From positions 1 through 64,000 of the forward strand of contig CAKTXO010000001.1 in assembly GCA_934630985.1 (NCBI GenBank): a DNA stretch of 64,000 bases. The letters are read 5' to 3'. The notes beneath the pieces were generated by a model. It was not told the DNA's origin. It did not search any database and saw nothing but the letters and a program-made list of their open reading frames with translations. Below, in pieces: positions 8,682-20,700 of the stretch; positions within the stretch are counted from its first letter, which is position 1, and each line of letters opens with the position of its first letter. Source of the DNA: an uncultured Oscillospiraceae bacterium. Its GTDB lineage: Bacteria > Bacillota > Clostridia > Oscillospirales > Oscillospiraceae. A program made the translations under genes and the position numbers.

Positions 8682-9332
8682 ATGAGGAAACATATTGTAT
8701 GCTTCGGCGATTCCAATACCCACGGCTACTGCGCCGACCCCAAGGACTGTGCCGATGGCGGCAACCGTTTCAACGAGGATGAGCGTTGGACTTGTCTGCT
8801 GCAAAAGAAGCTGGGCGATGGTTACCATGTGCTGGAGGAAGGTCTTTCCGGCCGAACTTCCGTTTTCACGGATCCCCTGCACGAGGGTGTCTGCGGTCTG
8901 GACAGCATTTTTTCCTGCCTTATGAGCCATGAGCCTGTAGATCTTCTCATTGTTATGCTGGGTACCAACGATACGAAAAGTCGCTTTGGTGCCAACGCCG
9001 CCTGCATCGCCATTGGCATGACGCGGCTTCTGGAAAAGGCCAAATCCATTGCTGTCTGGCGGACGCAGCCCAACATTTTGGTAATTGCCCCGCCCCATAT
9101 TGGCGAGGGGCTGTACCGTTGTGCCGACGGCGTTCCCATGGGGCCGGGCTGCCCGGAAAAATCTGCTGCTCTGGCGCCCTACCTTCGTCAGACTGCCGAG
9201 GCAGCGGGCTGCGCGTTTCTGGACGCAGAGGGGCTGGCCGAATTCAATCAAATCGACTGTATGCACCTGACAGCGAAAGGCCACCGCCAGTTGGCAGAAA
9301 CGCTTGCGGAATTGGTGCCACAGCTTGTATAA
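8682..9332 (+). CDS. SGNH/GDSL-family esterase
   Basis: The ATG at 8682 has GGAGGA 7 bases upstream. The 216-residue protein shows the SGNH blocks: GDSNTHG with nucleophile Ser11, GLSGRT (block II Gly), LGTND (block III Asn), and the C-terminal DCMHLT with Asp and His of the triad. There is no signal peptide, so it acts in the cytoplasm. It follows the regulator gene by 28 bases and is probably co-transcribed. Next to a sialic acid operon, removal of O-acetyl groups from imported sialic acids is a reasonable role; other carbohydrate or aryl esters are possible. Confidence 0.85.
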   Translation: MRKHIVCFGDSNTHGYCADPKDCADGGNRFNEDERWTCLLQKKLGDGYHVLEEGLSGRTSVFTDPLHEGVCGLDSIFSCLMSHEPVDLLIVMLGTNDTKSRFGANAACIAIGMTRLLEKAKSIAVWRTQPNILVIAPPHIGEGLYRCADGVPMGPGCPEKSAALAPYLRQTAEAAGCAFLDAEGLAEFNQIDCMHLTAKGHRQLAETLAELVPQLV

Positions 9333-9372
9333 CGTTTTCTTCGTAAAAAAGCTGATGGGAGTTTTGCATGCT

Positions 9373-9424
9373 GAGCCGCCCCGGTTTATACGGATAGTAG
9401 AAGCCGGGGCGGTTCGTTTCTTTT
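9373..9424 (+). terminator. Rho-independent terminator after the esterase gene
   Basis: GAGCCGCCCCGG (9373-9384) pairs with CCGGGGCGGTTC (9404-9415) around a 19-base loop, followed by GTTTCTTTT. It closes the regulator-esterase unit. Confidence 0.8.
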
Positions 9425-9492
9425 CAGTTGGATTTCTACAGTATTCGTCGTAAAAGAAGCTGGTAACGGCCGTCCCACAGTGAAAAAAGGGG

Positions 9493-9521
9493 TTGACAAA
9501 GAGCCCAACGCATGCTATGCC
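9493..9521 (+). promoter_or_regulatory. Predicted promoter of tRNA-fMet
   Basis: Consensus TTGACA (9493-9498), a 17-base spacer and TATGCC (9516-9521) lie about 32 bases before the tRNA. Confidence 0.7.
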
Positions 9522-9552
9522 ATACAGGCACTTAAAGAGTGTAACAAAATAT

Positions 9553-9628
9553 CGCGGAGTAGAGCAGTTGGAAGCTCGTCGGGCTCATAACCCGGAGGTC
9601 GTAGGTTCGAGCCCTGCCTCCGCAACCA
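9553..9628 (+). tRNA. Initiator tRNA-fMet (CAT)
   Basis: A 76-base cloverleaf with encoded CCA. The acceptor stem shows a C1:A72 mismatch, and the anticodon stem has three consecutive G:C pairs (GGG/CCC) around loop CTCATAA. Both are hallmarks of initiator tRNA. The D-arm (AGAGCAGTTGGAAGCTC) and T-loop (GGTTCGAGCC) are intact. Confidence 0.95.
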
Positions 9629-9680
9629 TAACGAGTGTTCTTATAGGATTTGATATCCTGTAAGAACACTCGTTTTTTGT
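9629..9680 (+). terminator. Terminator after tRNA-fMet
   Basis: A 14-bp perfect stem (AACGAGTGTTCTTA with its complement) with a smaller internal hairpin is followed by a T-run (GTTTTTTG). Confidence 0.9.
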
Positions 9681-9817
9681 TACTCATTTTGAGCCGGTTC
9701 GTAGGTAACGTACACACCCCTGCGGGTATTGACTGTCACCTCTGGGGCGGGCAGTGCTTCTGTACCGCAACCGGAAAGGATAGTGCCTAAAATCCGCTTC
9801 GCAAATTTTCGATACAT
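9680..9817 (-). CDS. Possible small protein (45 residues), unknown function
   Basis: A short frame on the minus strand starts at an ATG with AAGGA about 8 bases upstream and ends beside the tRNA terminator, which could also serve it. The product starts MYRKFAKRILGTILSGCG and ends YVTYEPAQNE. The SGCG looks like a lipobox, but the preceding hydrophobic segment is very short for a lipoprotein signal. A start 17 codons further upstream (MRFFHRHKKR) is also possible. No family is recognised; it could be a chance frame. Confidence 0.3.
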   Translation of the reverse strand: MYRKFAKRILGTILSGCGTEALPAPEVTVNTRRGVYVTYEPAQNE

Positions 9818-10146
9818 GCAGTGATCCTTCTTTCTAAGACGCTTTTTATGCCGATGAAAAAAGCGCATATTTCTACTTTCCTTTAGTAGTATGCCACATT
9901 CTCTATAGGACAGCAAGAAAAAGTTTCCTTAGATAGGGGTGCTTGACCAGAATTTCACCGGGAGCCTTTGCTGGCAGAACAGAGGCTTGGGTCGCTTTTT
10001 CCGGAGCCGCCGGGGAAGCAAAAAAGATATGCGAAAATTACATTTAGATGTCGCTGTGCGGAAAACAGCTGTCCTTGCTGCTTGGACATATTTCATAAAA
10101 AGGGAGTCCCGGATTTGTGAGTACATCCAAATATCCATTGGCCATC
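9818..10146. other. Gene-free stretch
   Basis: About 330 bases with a few short overlapping frames on both strands, none with a convincing ribosome binding site or recognisable product. No RNA gene or repeat was seen. Confidence 0.5.
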
Positions 10147-10175
10147 TTGCTTTTTGGGAATTTTTTCGTTATATT
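10147..10175 (+). promoter_or_regulatory. Candidate promoter of the TPR protein-giant protein operon
   Basis: TTGCTT (10147-10152) and TATATT (10170-10175) with a 17-base spacer. It would give an untranslated leader of roughly 135 bases before the TPR gene. Confidence 0.45.
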
Positions 10176-10316
10176 TAGCATACAAGCCAACAATGCGCGG
10201 AACAAAAAAATCAGGGGGAGCATCTACCGGAAAATCCCGCTGCGCCCTTGTGCTACCGGAAATACAGGCAGCGGGAACGGGCGACAAAACTTCAAAAATC
10301 AAACGCGGCGAGTGTG

Positions 10317-11735
10317 ATGACCATGGAAACATTGAGTATACAAACAGCGAAAAAACCGGAGCGGTTTTCCTTTGCTTACCGCACAGGCAGGAGGGTTCTG
10401 GCCCTTGCCCTGGCGGCGGTGCTGCTGGGCAGCATGATGCTTGCCTGGGAGGCCCGGATCCGGGACTTGCGGAAGGCCTATGCGGGTTCTGCCCTGGAAT
10501 ATGCTTCCCAGGTGCTGCAAAGCAATACGGGCTACTTGAATGAGCCAGCGGTGGAACGGGCCTGGCAAATCCTCACAAATGCGGTGCGGAAGCCCAAGAC
10601 CTTTGAGGAGTTTGAAACCTACGCCTCCCTTAGCATTGCCAAGGGGGACTACAAGGAGGCCATTGGCTACCTGGAACACTGTATCGACCTGTATTCCGGG
10701 GACTCTGACGGAGAACTGGCTCTGCTGTGGCTCCGAAAAGGAAGCCTGTTTACCCTGACAGAGGACTTTAAAACGGCCCAAGATTGCTACGACAAGGCAT
10801 TGCAGCTGGATGAAACCATACCGGATGCCTATCTTCTCCGGGCGCAGATGGAAAGCGAACTGGGCAATATGGAGGCGGCGGTAAAGGACCTAAAGCGATA
10901 TGAGTCCCTGGCAGGTCCCCAGCCGGTGATCCAGGCGGCATTGGGGGGCCTTTACGAAAGTGCCCAGGATTACGAAAACGCCGAAAAGTGCTACACCCAG
11001 GCCATTTCCAGCGAGAATTACGAAGTAAATATCCTTGCTGCCCGGGGCAGATGCCGCATCCTCCTGGGAGATACGGAGGGAGCCTTGCGGGACCTGGAAC
11101 GGTATCTGCGGGAGGGCGGTGAAGACCCCACCGGCGATGTCCATGCCATGCTGGGCATGTGCCGGATGGAAGCCCAACGGTATGAGGATGCCAGAAAATC
11201 CTTTGATGCCGCCATCCGGGCGGGCTATGCCGATGAAAAACTCCTGTGGGTACAGAGGGTGGCCTGTGACTACATTCTGAAAGACTATGACGCGGTGATT
11301 CAGGATGGGGGAAAAGCCCTGGAACTGATGGAAGCCCAGGGAGGAACCGATGGAGAGATGGGAGAGCTGAACCAGTGGATCGGGTTCTCCTATTTTATAA
11401 AAAACGACTACGAAGCCGCCCTCCAGGCCTTTGAGCAAGCACGAAAACAGAATGCCCAGCTGTCAGAAATCACCTACTACGCAGGCATCTGTGCCATGAG
11501 CGTGGGAAAGGACGAACAGGCGGTAGAATACTTCCTGGAATCTGCGGAGCGGGGGGAATACACCTCGGTTTGTATGTATAATGCCGCACTGTGCGAATTT
11601 CGACTGGAAGATCACCTGACGGCGGCAGCGTATTTGCAGGCATCCATTGACGCGGGGGATGACGAGAACGCGGTTACGGAAGCCAAAGAACTGTTGGACC
11701 AGGTAAAGGAATATTTGGATGAACAACCGGAATGA
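10317..11735 (+). CDS. Membrane-anchored tetratricopeptide repeat protein
   Basis: I start at the ATG at 10317; the longer frame begins with an unsupported TTG, and a second ATG two codons later is also possible. The protein of about 472 residues has a basic N-terminus and a single transmembrane helix at about 26-44 (VLALALAAVLLGSMMLAW). A long series of 34-residue TPR units follows, for example GDYKEAIGYLEHCIDLY, EDFKTAQDCYDKALQLDE, QDYENAEKCYTQAISSE, ERYLRE-type and NDYEAALQAFEQARKQN. TPR arrays bind other proteins. It ends 39 bases before the giant secreted protein gene on the same strand, so the two probably form an operon. A role in export, folding or surface retention of the giant is inference. 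Confidence 0.88.
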   Translation: MTMETLSIQTAKKPERFSFAYRTGRRVLALALAAVLLGSMMLAWEARIRDLRKAYAGSALEYASQVLQSNTGYLNEPAVERAWQILTNAVRKPKTFEEFETYASLSIAKGDYKEAIGYLEHCIDLYSGDSDGELALLWLRKGSLFTLTEDFKTAQDCYDKALQLDETIPDAYLLRAQMESELGNMEAAVKDLKRYESLAGPQPVIQAALGGLYESAQDYENAEKCYTQAISSENYEVNILAARGRCRILLGDTEGALRDLERYLREGGEDPTGDVHAMLGMCRMEAQRYEDARKSFDAAIRAGYADEKLLWVQRVACDYILKDYDAVIQDGGKALELMEAQGGTDGEMGELNQWIGFSYFIKNDYEAALQAFEQARKQNAQLSEITYYAGICAMSVGKDEQAVEYFLESAERGEYTSVCMYNAALCEFRLEDHLTAAAYLQASIDAGDDENAVTEAKELLDQVKEYLDEQPE

Positions 11736-11774
11736 TGCGTATCAAGGCGCAGCCAATGTCACGGGGGGATACAC

Positions 11775-14700
11775 ATGAAACGAAGTACCCAGAAAAGAAG
11801 AAGCCCATTTGCGTCGCTCACGGCAGCATTGCTGTGTGTGCTGCTGCTCTGCGCGCTGGTACCGGTAACGGCCCTGGCTGAGGGGACGGAGCCGCCCAGC
11901 GTTTCCACCCAAGGCGTGGAAGATGGCACTGGGGCTGCCCCAGTCGCCTCCGGCGGCACCGAGGGGAACGCATCGGAAACATCGGTGGTTTCCGCACCAG
12001 CCGGAGCTGCTGCCCAAAGCGGGGAAGCGGGGGCAGGAGAAAGTACCCAGACGACCCAGACAGAAACCGTAGAGTGGACTGCGCCCCAGGGTGAAGCCAC
12101 CCTGGCAGAGGTCAACAAGGGCGAGGAAAACACCCTTGGCACCCCGGAGCAGTTTGAAAATGACAAACCCTCCATTACCGTTACCGAAACCTACCAGGAT
12201 GAAGACCTGAATAAGAAGCCGGAGCGGGTAGAGGCTGTCCTTACGGAGGGCGGCGGTCAACTTGCCCAGGAGGATATACCGCAGAACCCCACGGGCAAGA
12301 CAAGCGAACTGACTCAAAACGAAGCTGACGGCACCTACAGCCGCACCGTGGTCACGGAGTCGGAGAACGCCATTCAGAAAGCCATCAACAAGGCTTTTGA
12401 GTCCCTTACCGCAGACACCACCTCCCTGACCGTGACGGTGGGGGCAGGGGAATATCAGGGCGGGCTGAACATCTCCCGGGCCGATGCCCAGGCAAAGACC
12501 ATTGCCAATGGCGTCAACAATGAGGCCCTGAATGCGGGCAAGCTGGTGCTGTACATCCTGGCAGAGGATTCCTACGAAAAGAACGCCGATGGCAGCATCG
12601 ACAAAGAAACCGTCAGCGCGGACAGTGAGGGAAAAGCCACCCTGACCGGGGACGTGAACGTCAGCGGCATCTCCCTGGTGCTGGCGGGCCTGGTCATGCT
12701 GGGCGGTGCCATCAACACCAATGGAAATCTGAATCTGTACGGCTCCGCCTCCGGAGAATCCTACAGCATCGTGGCCACCAATTCGGATACGCAGCTGGAT
12801 ACTCAGAGTGGCCAGGGCGGCGTGATCCGTATCCAAACAGGCGCGGGGGACGATACTGTCCTGGTTGCCGCCCAAGGCTCCTATGAGATTTTGGCGGACT
12901 TGGGCAGCGGCGACAACAAGCTGGAGTATACCACCTGTGTCAGTGAAAACTATGTTAATCAGCTGAACGTGGCCACCGGCGACGGCAACAACAGCGTTCA
13001 ACTGAACCACAGCTTCGGAACGCTGAAAGCCCAGGTGCAGACCGGCACGGGTGCCGACCGGATCGTTCTGCTGGGGGGCATCAAGGCCAACCGGGAGAAC
13101 AGCACCCTTTCCGTGAACGCTGGAGGGGGACAGGATCTGATCTGCCTGGATACCTCTTTGGCAGATGCCCTGAAAACCGTGGCCCTGAATGCCGGGGCGG
13201 GGCAAGACACCCTGAACCTGACAGGAGCCTTGTATTCCGGCTCTCTTACCGAGGGCAGCAATTTAAACGGCAACGCAACAGGCCTTACTTTGGTGAACGG
13301 AAATCAAAACACCATCCGGCTGGATATTGAAAACCGTTCCGTGGAAGTGTTCACCGACTCTTTGACCAACAAGCAGTCGGAAAACATTACAGACCTTGCA
13401 GCCGTGACCCCCAGCTCCTTTAAAAACTATGTCTACACCGGACCCATGGACAAGGCTTTGACCGCCTCCTGGGAAAATCAAGACCTGTTCCTGACCAACC
13501 TGCTCATCCAGGGCGGGAACGGTAATGTAGAGCTTGGCAACATGGTTCTTCCCGGTGTGAACCTGGTCGTAGACGGCAAGACCGTTAAGGTCTCCGGCAA
13601 GGTTGAGGCCGGAAGCGTTACCATCCAGGCCAGCGACTCGGACACCCATGGAACGACAGTCCCCGTGGCGGGGGAGATCAGCGGTTCTCTGTTTGACTTC
13701 AATTCCGCCGCCTCCATTACCGTCACTGACCAGGCCTCCATTACGGCGACTACCGGCGGCGTGAACCTGACCGCCCAGAGCAGACAGGACCGGGCACTTA
13801 TAGACCTGATCCCCGGCCTGACGGAAACCACCAATTTTATCAACGTGAAAATTGGTGCCGCGAAAGCCTTTGTCTACGGTGCCATCACCGCCCTCATGGG
13901 CAGCATCAGCATTGTGGCCAACGCCGTCAGCAACCTGGATGTCAGCAATGAAAAATTGGCAGCCCTCTTTGTACCCCTGGCTGTAGGCGTTGCCATTACG
14001 GAAGCCATTGTGGATATTCGCAATGCAAAACTGACCGCCGGTGGTGACATTACCGCCCAGGCAGATTCTCAGATGAACGTAAATGCCGCCGCTACCACCG
14101 GCAAGCTTCCTGTATCCTTTGCGGTGGCAGTGGGCGTGAATGAAAGCCGTGTGACCGTAGGCGGGACCTCCCAGCTGGAAGCCAGCGGAAATGTGAACCT
14201 GCTTTCAAACGCCACGGCCAACGTTTCCGCCGCTGCCTCCAAGGGCGACATGAGCGGCAACTCCGGCGGCTTCGTGGCTGTGGATGCAGCTGTGCAGAAT
14301 TGCGCCGCCCAGGTTCAGGACCAGGCCACCATCCAGGCCGGGGGCGATGTGAACATCCTGGCCACCGCACCGTTCCGGGGTTCGGCCAATGCCATCACCT
14401 CCGGCAACGCAGACGGGGAAGACCCGGCTCAGGCCGATTCCGTGGCCGGTGCCGCTTCCAGTGTGAAAGACCTACTGGGCGTGGTGGTGGATGTGGTGAA
14501 AGGGCAGGCCATGGATTTCCTCAGCACCACGGCCCTTGGCAGACTCCTGGGCATTCAGCAGTCCATCGGCGGCAAGGACTATAGCATTACCCCCCAGGCC
14601 ACCAAAAACGGTTCCGTTACCGCCCCCTCCTCGGCCAATGCCTTTGAGCTGTGCCTGGAAACGACCTTTGAAGACGGCAAGACCTACTATATAAATAAGG

Positions 14701-17700
14701 GCGGCAAGTTTACCCCTATGACCGCCGACCAAATTCCGGCGGACAAGAAGATTCCCACAGATCAGCGTATCTACACCAAGGCAGAGCAGGTGACTTTCCA
14801 GGTAAAAGCCAATAAGGGCTACACGGTGGATTCCGTCATCGTCAAGTACCTGCCGGAACTGTCCCAGACCTATACCCAGATCACCCCCCAAGTACAGAGT
14901 GTCAGCGAAGACGGCACGGTGACTTATAGCTTCGAAATGCCCACCCGGAACGTGACCATCCTGGCGACCTTTAAGGAAGGCACGGCGGCTACCGGCACCG
15001 GGGAAACGCCGGAGCAGGGAAGCGATGCCGGTATTGGCGACCTGTTTGACGATGCCACCCAAGGCACTCAGGACACTGGGGACAACACCCAGCACCAGAG
15101 CGAAAACGGCAAGCCCACCGCAGGCGGCATTGAAATCGAAATAGAGCTTACGGACAACGGCGACATCTCCGCCTACTCCAAAACGGAAGATACCACCCTG
15201 TCCCAGGACAAGACCTACTATACAAAGGAAGGCACCAACTATAAGATGGTCACCGCACCGACCCAGGACAAGTTGGCAGATTACTTTGAGCTTCGGGGTA
15301 CTCTGGCCGTGGATCTGGCCAAGGCCAACAGCGGCGATACCCTTTACGCGGAACCCGGAAAGTACTTTGTACTGACGGTGAACCCCGCCAGCCACTATGC
15401 ACTGGTCACCAATTCCCTGACGGCCAGCTACGATATTTCCTATCGGGCGGTTCAGGAGGCCAAATTTGGCAGCGGCAAGTATTATACTTACGATGCCCAG
15501 AGTGATACGTTCCGGGAAGCCACTGTAGAGCAGGGTGCCGCAATTCCTGAGGATACGACTTATTATAAGGAAGCATCCGAACGGGTCACCGAGCAGATCA
15601 CCCCCAGCGATACCGGTGTTTACATGGTGCGGGTTCCCGTGACCGCTGCCAGAGGTGGGGCCAAGGTCATCACCCTGAATGCGGGCTTTGCCCTGGAGAA
15701 CAGCACCACGGTTCCAACCGACCGGACTTCCACCCCCCAGAACCAGGGCAGTGCCGCTTCCTCTCAGCTGGCAGGGGCATTGGCTGTGGGCGTGAATATC
15801 AATGACAACGATGCCTCCGTTACCACCACCGGCACCGTTACCGCCGGTGGCACCGTCACCGTCAAGGCAGAGGGTAGCTACGCTTCCGTCGTCAAGGCCG
15901 ACGGCTCTCCTGTGGAGAAGCCTGAGGAGCCTACACCTGGCCCGGAGACTGGAGGACAGGAAATTCCCGAAACCACGCCGGAACAGTATCTGGCGGAATA
16001 CACGGTCTACATCAAGCCCTCTGTGGGGCAAGCCCTGACCCTGGATGAAACCCGGAGCGATGCAGCCAAGGGCCTGTTCGTCCTCAAGGTGGCTTCCGCA
16101 ACAGCGTTTCCCTACACCCCCAACGGTGTGCAGTTTACCTATGTTGACGCTACAGGTAGCAGTGTCACCACAGCGGCAGCTTTCGACAGTGCGACCAAGA
16201 CCTACAAGGTGGATTTGTCCAGCCTCGGCATTCAGCGGGGCAGTCAGGTCAACATTGATTTTGCTGCCCCTGCCGCTTCCGGCGCAGCCATTGAGGGGGA
16301 ATACCTTGTAAACAATACCCTGGTCATCGATGGCACCCAGAACGGCACCATTCGCCATCTTTCCGGAAAACCCGGCAGCGGTGTGTTTGCCTTTGCCATC
16401 ACCCCAAGAGAGGGGTATCAGTATGACACCCAGACTCCGGCTTGGGTCAGGTATACAAAGCAGGGCGCAGCCGGTGGAGCCAACACGCAGGAAACGGTGC
16501 AGCTGCAAAGCGACCAGAAAGGCAACTACTATCTGAAACTGGCACAGCTGGATGGCCTGGTGGCAGGAACGGAGATCCGCATTGGCGCGTCCTTTGCGAT
16601 AAACGAAAAGGCCGTCACCACCGAGATGCAGAAAGACGGCACAGTAGATGCAGCCGTGGGTACTGTTACGGTAACAGACCTTCCCAACACGAACCTTATG
16701 CAGGTTGGAAAAGAAGTGACCGTGACTGTTACGGCAGCGGATGAAAGCTATACCTCCGTAGACGTGACCCTGCGCTACCGGCCCGCCGGGGCGTTGCAGG
16801 ACACCGTTGAGACGATCACCCTGAACGCAGGATTTACCGGCACGTTTAAAATGCCCGATGCGGATGTTATGCTGATTGCCAATTTCCACGCCAAGCAGCA
16901 TACCGTTGCGGTGGAACTGGGCAGTGACAGCACCGCCCAAAATGCCACTGCTTCTGATATTCAGGCTTCCGTGAACGCCGGGGCAGTAGGCGATACCGTG
17001 GTCATTTCCATGACCGATACCGGCAGTCAGGCCGGGAGAAAAATCCAGAACGTGGTCATAAAGGTCACCGGAACGGGCTTCACAGGACAGCTGGAAGCCA
17101 CGGCGTCCCAGGCGGGAAGCTATGAGTTCATAATTCCGGCAACACTCAATGGAAAGGATTTGCGTTCTGAGAGCGTTACCTTTACGGCCCTTGTGACCCT
17201 GGCAGACAAGGCGGCCCAAATCGCTGTGGCGGATACCTACCGCAACGGCAGCATTTCCGTAGAGTCCTCCCGGGCCGATGCCGGGGAAGAAGTGGTCATT
17301 ACCGCCGCGCCCAATGATGGCTACAAGGTGAAAAACGGCAGTGTAAAACTGGAACTGACCAGCGGAACTTCCACCACCATCCTGACGGCCATGAAAAACG
17401 CAGCGGGGAAATACGTTGCAAAGCTTCCTGCCACTCTGGCAGCGGGAACGGTCATTGCCGTCAAGGCAGAGTTTACTCCCGGTGTTTCCTCCCTACAGCC
17501 TGCCCCAGGTTCCTCTGCGGTTTCCGTAGGCGCAGCCGTGGGCGTGAACGTGGCCAAGCACAGCAATTCCGCAGTGGTTCGGAACGCCATCATCCGTGCC
17601 GATGGTCTGGAACTGGCGGCGGACTCCTCGGAAGTCCAGGCGGTGGTTTCCGCGGCCTCTGGCTATAGCGATGCCTCCATCGGTGTGGGCGGTGCCGTTA

Positions 17701-20700
17701 CCGTTCTGGTAGGCTCTGCCAAGACCCTGGCATTGGTGGAAAACAATGCGGATTTGACCCTTGGCTCCGGCGGACTGAACATCAGTGCCGCAGCGGATAC
17801 CTCCTTTGAAAATGAGGCGGACGGCTCTGCCAAGGGCCAGGGAAGTTCCCTGGGAGTCGGAGCCAGCATTGCCGTCTCCGTTACCGGTGTAGATACCCTT
17901 GCTTGGGTAGAAGACGGTGTTGCCATCAAGAGCCTGACTCCTGATGGAATTGGCTCCGTGAACATCGAAGCCAATACGGTAGAGAGCAGCCTGGTTTCTG
18001 CCAGGGCCGGTTCTGCCGGTGGCATCTCCGTTACACCCGTTCTGACCCTGGGTGTGTCCGGTGCCAGAACCGAGGCCAGGCTGGGCCACCACCCCATTGC
18101 CCTCCGGGCCAATAAAGACATTTCCATTCGGGCAGAGAGCAACCTGACCCGGAAGATGGCGGCAGATGCCTCTGCGGCAGGGGGCAGCGTTGGAGTCGGC
18201 GGCAGCTTCGTGATTTCCGTGCTGAACGATTCCACGGTTTCCCGGCTCAACAGGTCCGCCAGTGGCAGAAATGTTTCTGTTACCACCTTTGCAAGAAACC
18301 ATCTGAGTGCTGAGTCTAATGCCGGTGCCAACGGTGCAGCTTCCTCGGATAATGCCCAGTCTCCGGCACCGGAAGCTTCTTCTGAGGAAGAAGCGGGCGA
18401 CAGTGACGGGGAGTCAGACCGACAAGCGGCCAATGCACTTTCCGGTGCCCAGCGGCTTTCCGGCTCTGTAGGCACTTCTAATACCGCTCCCGCCTCCTTA
18501 GGAGCCGCCGCCTCCCGCCGCACCGGTGCGGCAACCACAGAGGGCAGCATCCAGGTGGCAGCAGCGTTCGTCCTGAACATTCAGAGCATTCATGCTTCTG
18601 CGGAGATCACCGATGACCTGACCGTTGAAGCCATCGCCCAGGACGGGGAATCCGGCCATTTGACGGTGGAGAGTCTGGCACAGAACACCGGCAAACTCCG
18701 GGCCAACGGTTCCGCTTCTCAGGGCCGCATTGGCGTAGGCGTGGCGGTTGCGCTGAATATCGTAGAGTATACCAACAAAGCCCTCCTGGGGAACTCGGAA
18801 ATCAAGGCTTCCCACCTGAAAGTCTATGCCGGTATCCCGGAGGAGGAGAAAAAGTCTTCCCAGGAGACTGTGGATAAAAACCAGGTCGGCTGGCTGGAAG
18901 AACTGGTTCGCAAGACCGTTACGGAACAGGTTGAAGAAGTTGTAAAGGCTCTGGGCCTTTCGGACCTGCTGACCCCGGAGCAAATCGGCACCGTTACCGG
19001 CCAGATCGTGGATGCCACCCTGAAAGCCCTTCTGGAGGGTACCGGCCTGGAACAGCTGGCCCAGAACAACCCCTATGATACGCTGAAAGAAAACCTTACC
19101 GGTCTTATGGCCCAGTTTATGGCCATTCCCGATTCCCTCAAAAAGCTGGTCAACGACCTGATGGGCGGGGATGTACAGGCCGATACCGCCGCCCAGACCT
19201 GGCAGAACATCCGGGGCGAACTGGTGAACTACTTAAAGACCGATGGTTGGAAGTCCATTGCGGGCATTCTGGAAAGCCGCATTGTGGACGTGACCAAGCC
19301 GCTGCTGGAAGAAGTTCTTAAAAACAAAGACACCAGCGGCCTGACCACCCAGCGATTCTCCCAGGCCATCAAAACGGCACTGGTGGGGGAAAACGGCATT
19401 CTCTTGGGTGCCGCAGACCTGGTGGTGCAGAAATTGGCGGAAATCATCAACCGTGGCTTGCAGACCGTTCCCGGTATTGACGGCCCGGTACTGCCCCAGA
19501 ATATTGCGGGGCTTCGAGCCACCAATCTTCACACCGTTGTGACAGAGAACCTGGGCCATCTGGCCGGAAACCTGAGCCAGGAGCTGACCCGTGGCTTGTG
19601 CGATGCAGAAAAGCTCATGGCCTTTGTCAAGGGCCTGAACGGCACGGTGGTCAAGGAAAAGGTGGAGTCTGCCCTCAGTGCCGCAGGAAAGGCACTGACC
19701 AATGCGGCACTGGATACCTTTACCGAATTGCTGGATGTAAAGCTTCAGGCAACGTCCCGGGAGCCTGGACACAGCTTCACCACCGAGGCCATCTCCGGTG
19801 CCAGTGCCCAGAAAGTTTCCGTGGCCGGAAGCGTGGCCCTGGCCATCCTCAAGGGAGAGACAGCGGCCATTGTGGCAGCCAGCGAGGAAAACAACCCCAA
19901 GGTTCTTGCGGTGACACAGGATGCCCTCATCCGTGCTTTGGGCAACCAGTATGAAAAGACCGTTGCCACAGCGGCGGAAAACAGCAAGGGCGAGGCCGAT
20001 GCCAATATGGGTGCCGGTTCCAATGACCCCAATGCCGCCGCCGGTTCCGGCACCGGGGAGACTCCCACCGCCAGCCAGGGTGTATTCAAAGCCTACGCCG
20101 GGGAAAACGGCAAGGTGGAATTCGATGCCATCCCGAATGCGACCAAGGAGACCACGGAAAACGGCATAACGACCAAGGTGGAAAGCTACCTGGTCACCAT
20201 CACTCCGAACACGGGCTACCAGACCCAGGACAGTCTGAGCCTGACCTATCGGGATGCCAGCGGGGCAGCGCAGACTCTGGCCCTCCAATATCAGAAAGAC
20301 GACATTTACTTTGATAACCAGTACGGCTGCTATGGACTGATCCTCCAATATGTGACAACCACCCAGAATGGAGAAACCACCTATTCTGTCAATGTGATTC
20401 TGGACAAAGACCTGGCGGGTGTTACGAAAAAGCTGGATGTCAGTGCCGAGTCTCCTGTGGAACTGCGAGCCGACTTTATGGGTAGCCTTAAGGTCACGGT
20501 CAATGGCACCAACAATGCGGATGACTTTACCACCCAGAAAGCCGATGGGAAGTACACCAACACCTATTCCATTAAGAATGGTACCACCCTCCAGGGCAAG
20601 GTCAAGCTGGTGGAAATGGACGGCTCTCTCAGCAGCATTACAAACAAGGCAACGCTCTATGGGGCGGCAAGGGATCGTCTGGCGGTCATCGTCAAGGCAG

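Noticed and set aside
14472-17219. Minus-strand open frame of 915 codons inside the giant gene
   Set aside because: Shadow of the giant gene; the sense strand has continuous, domain-like coding sequence.
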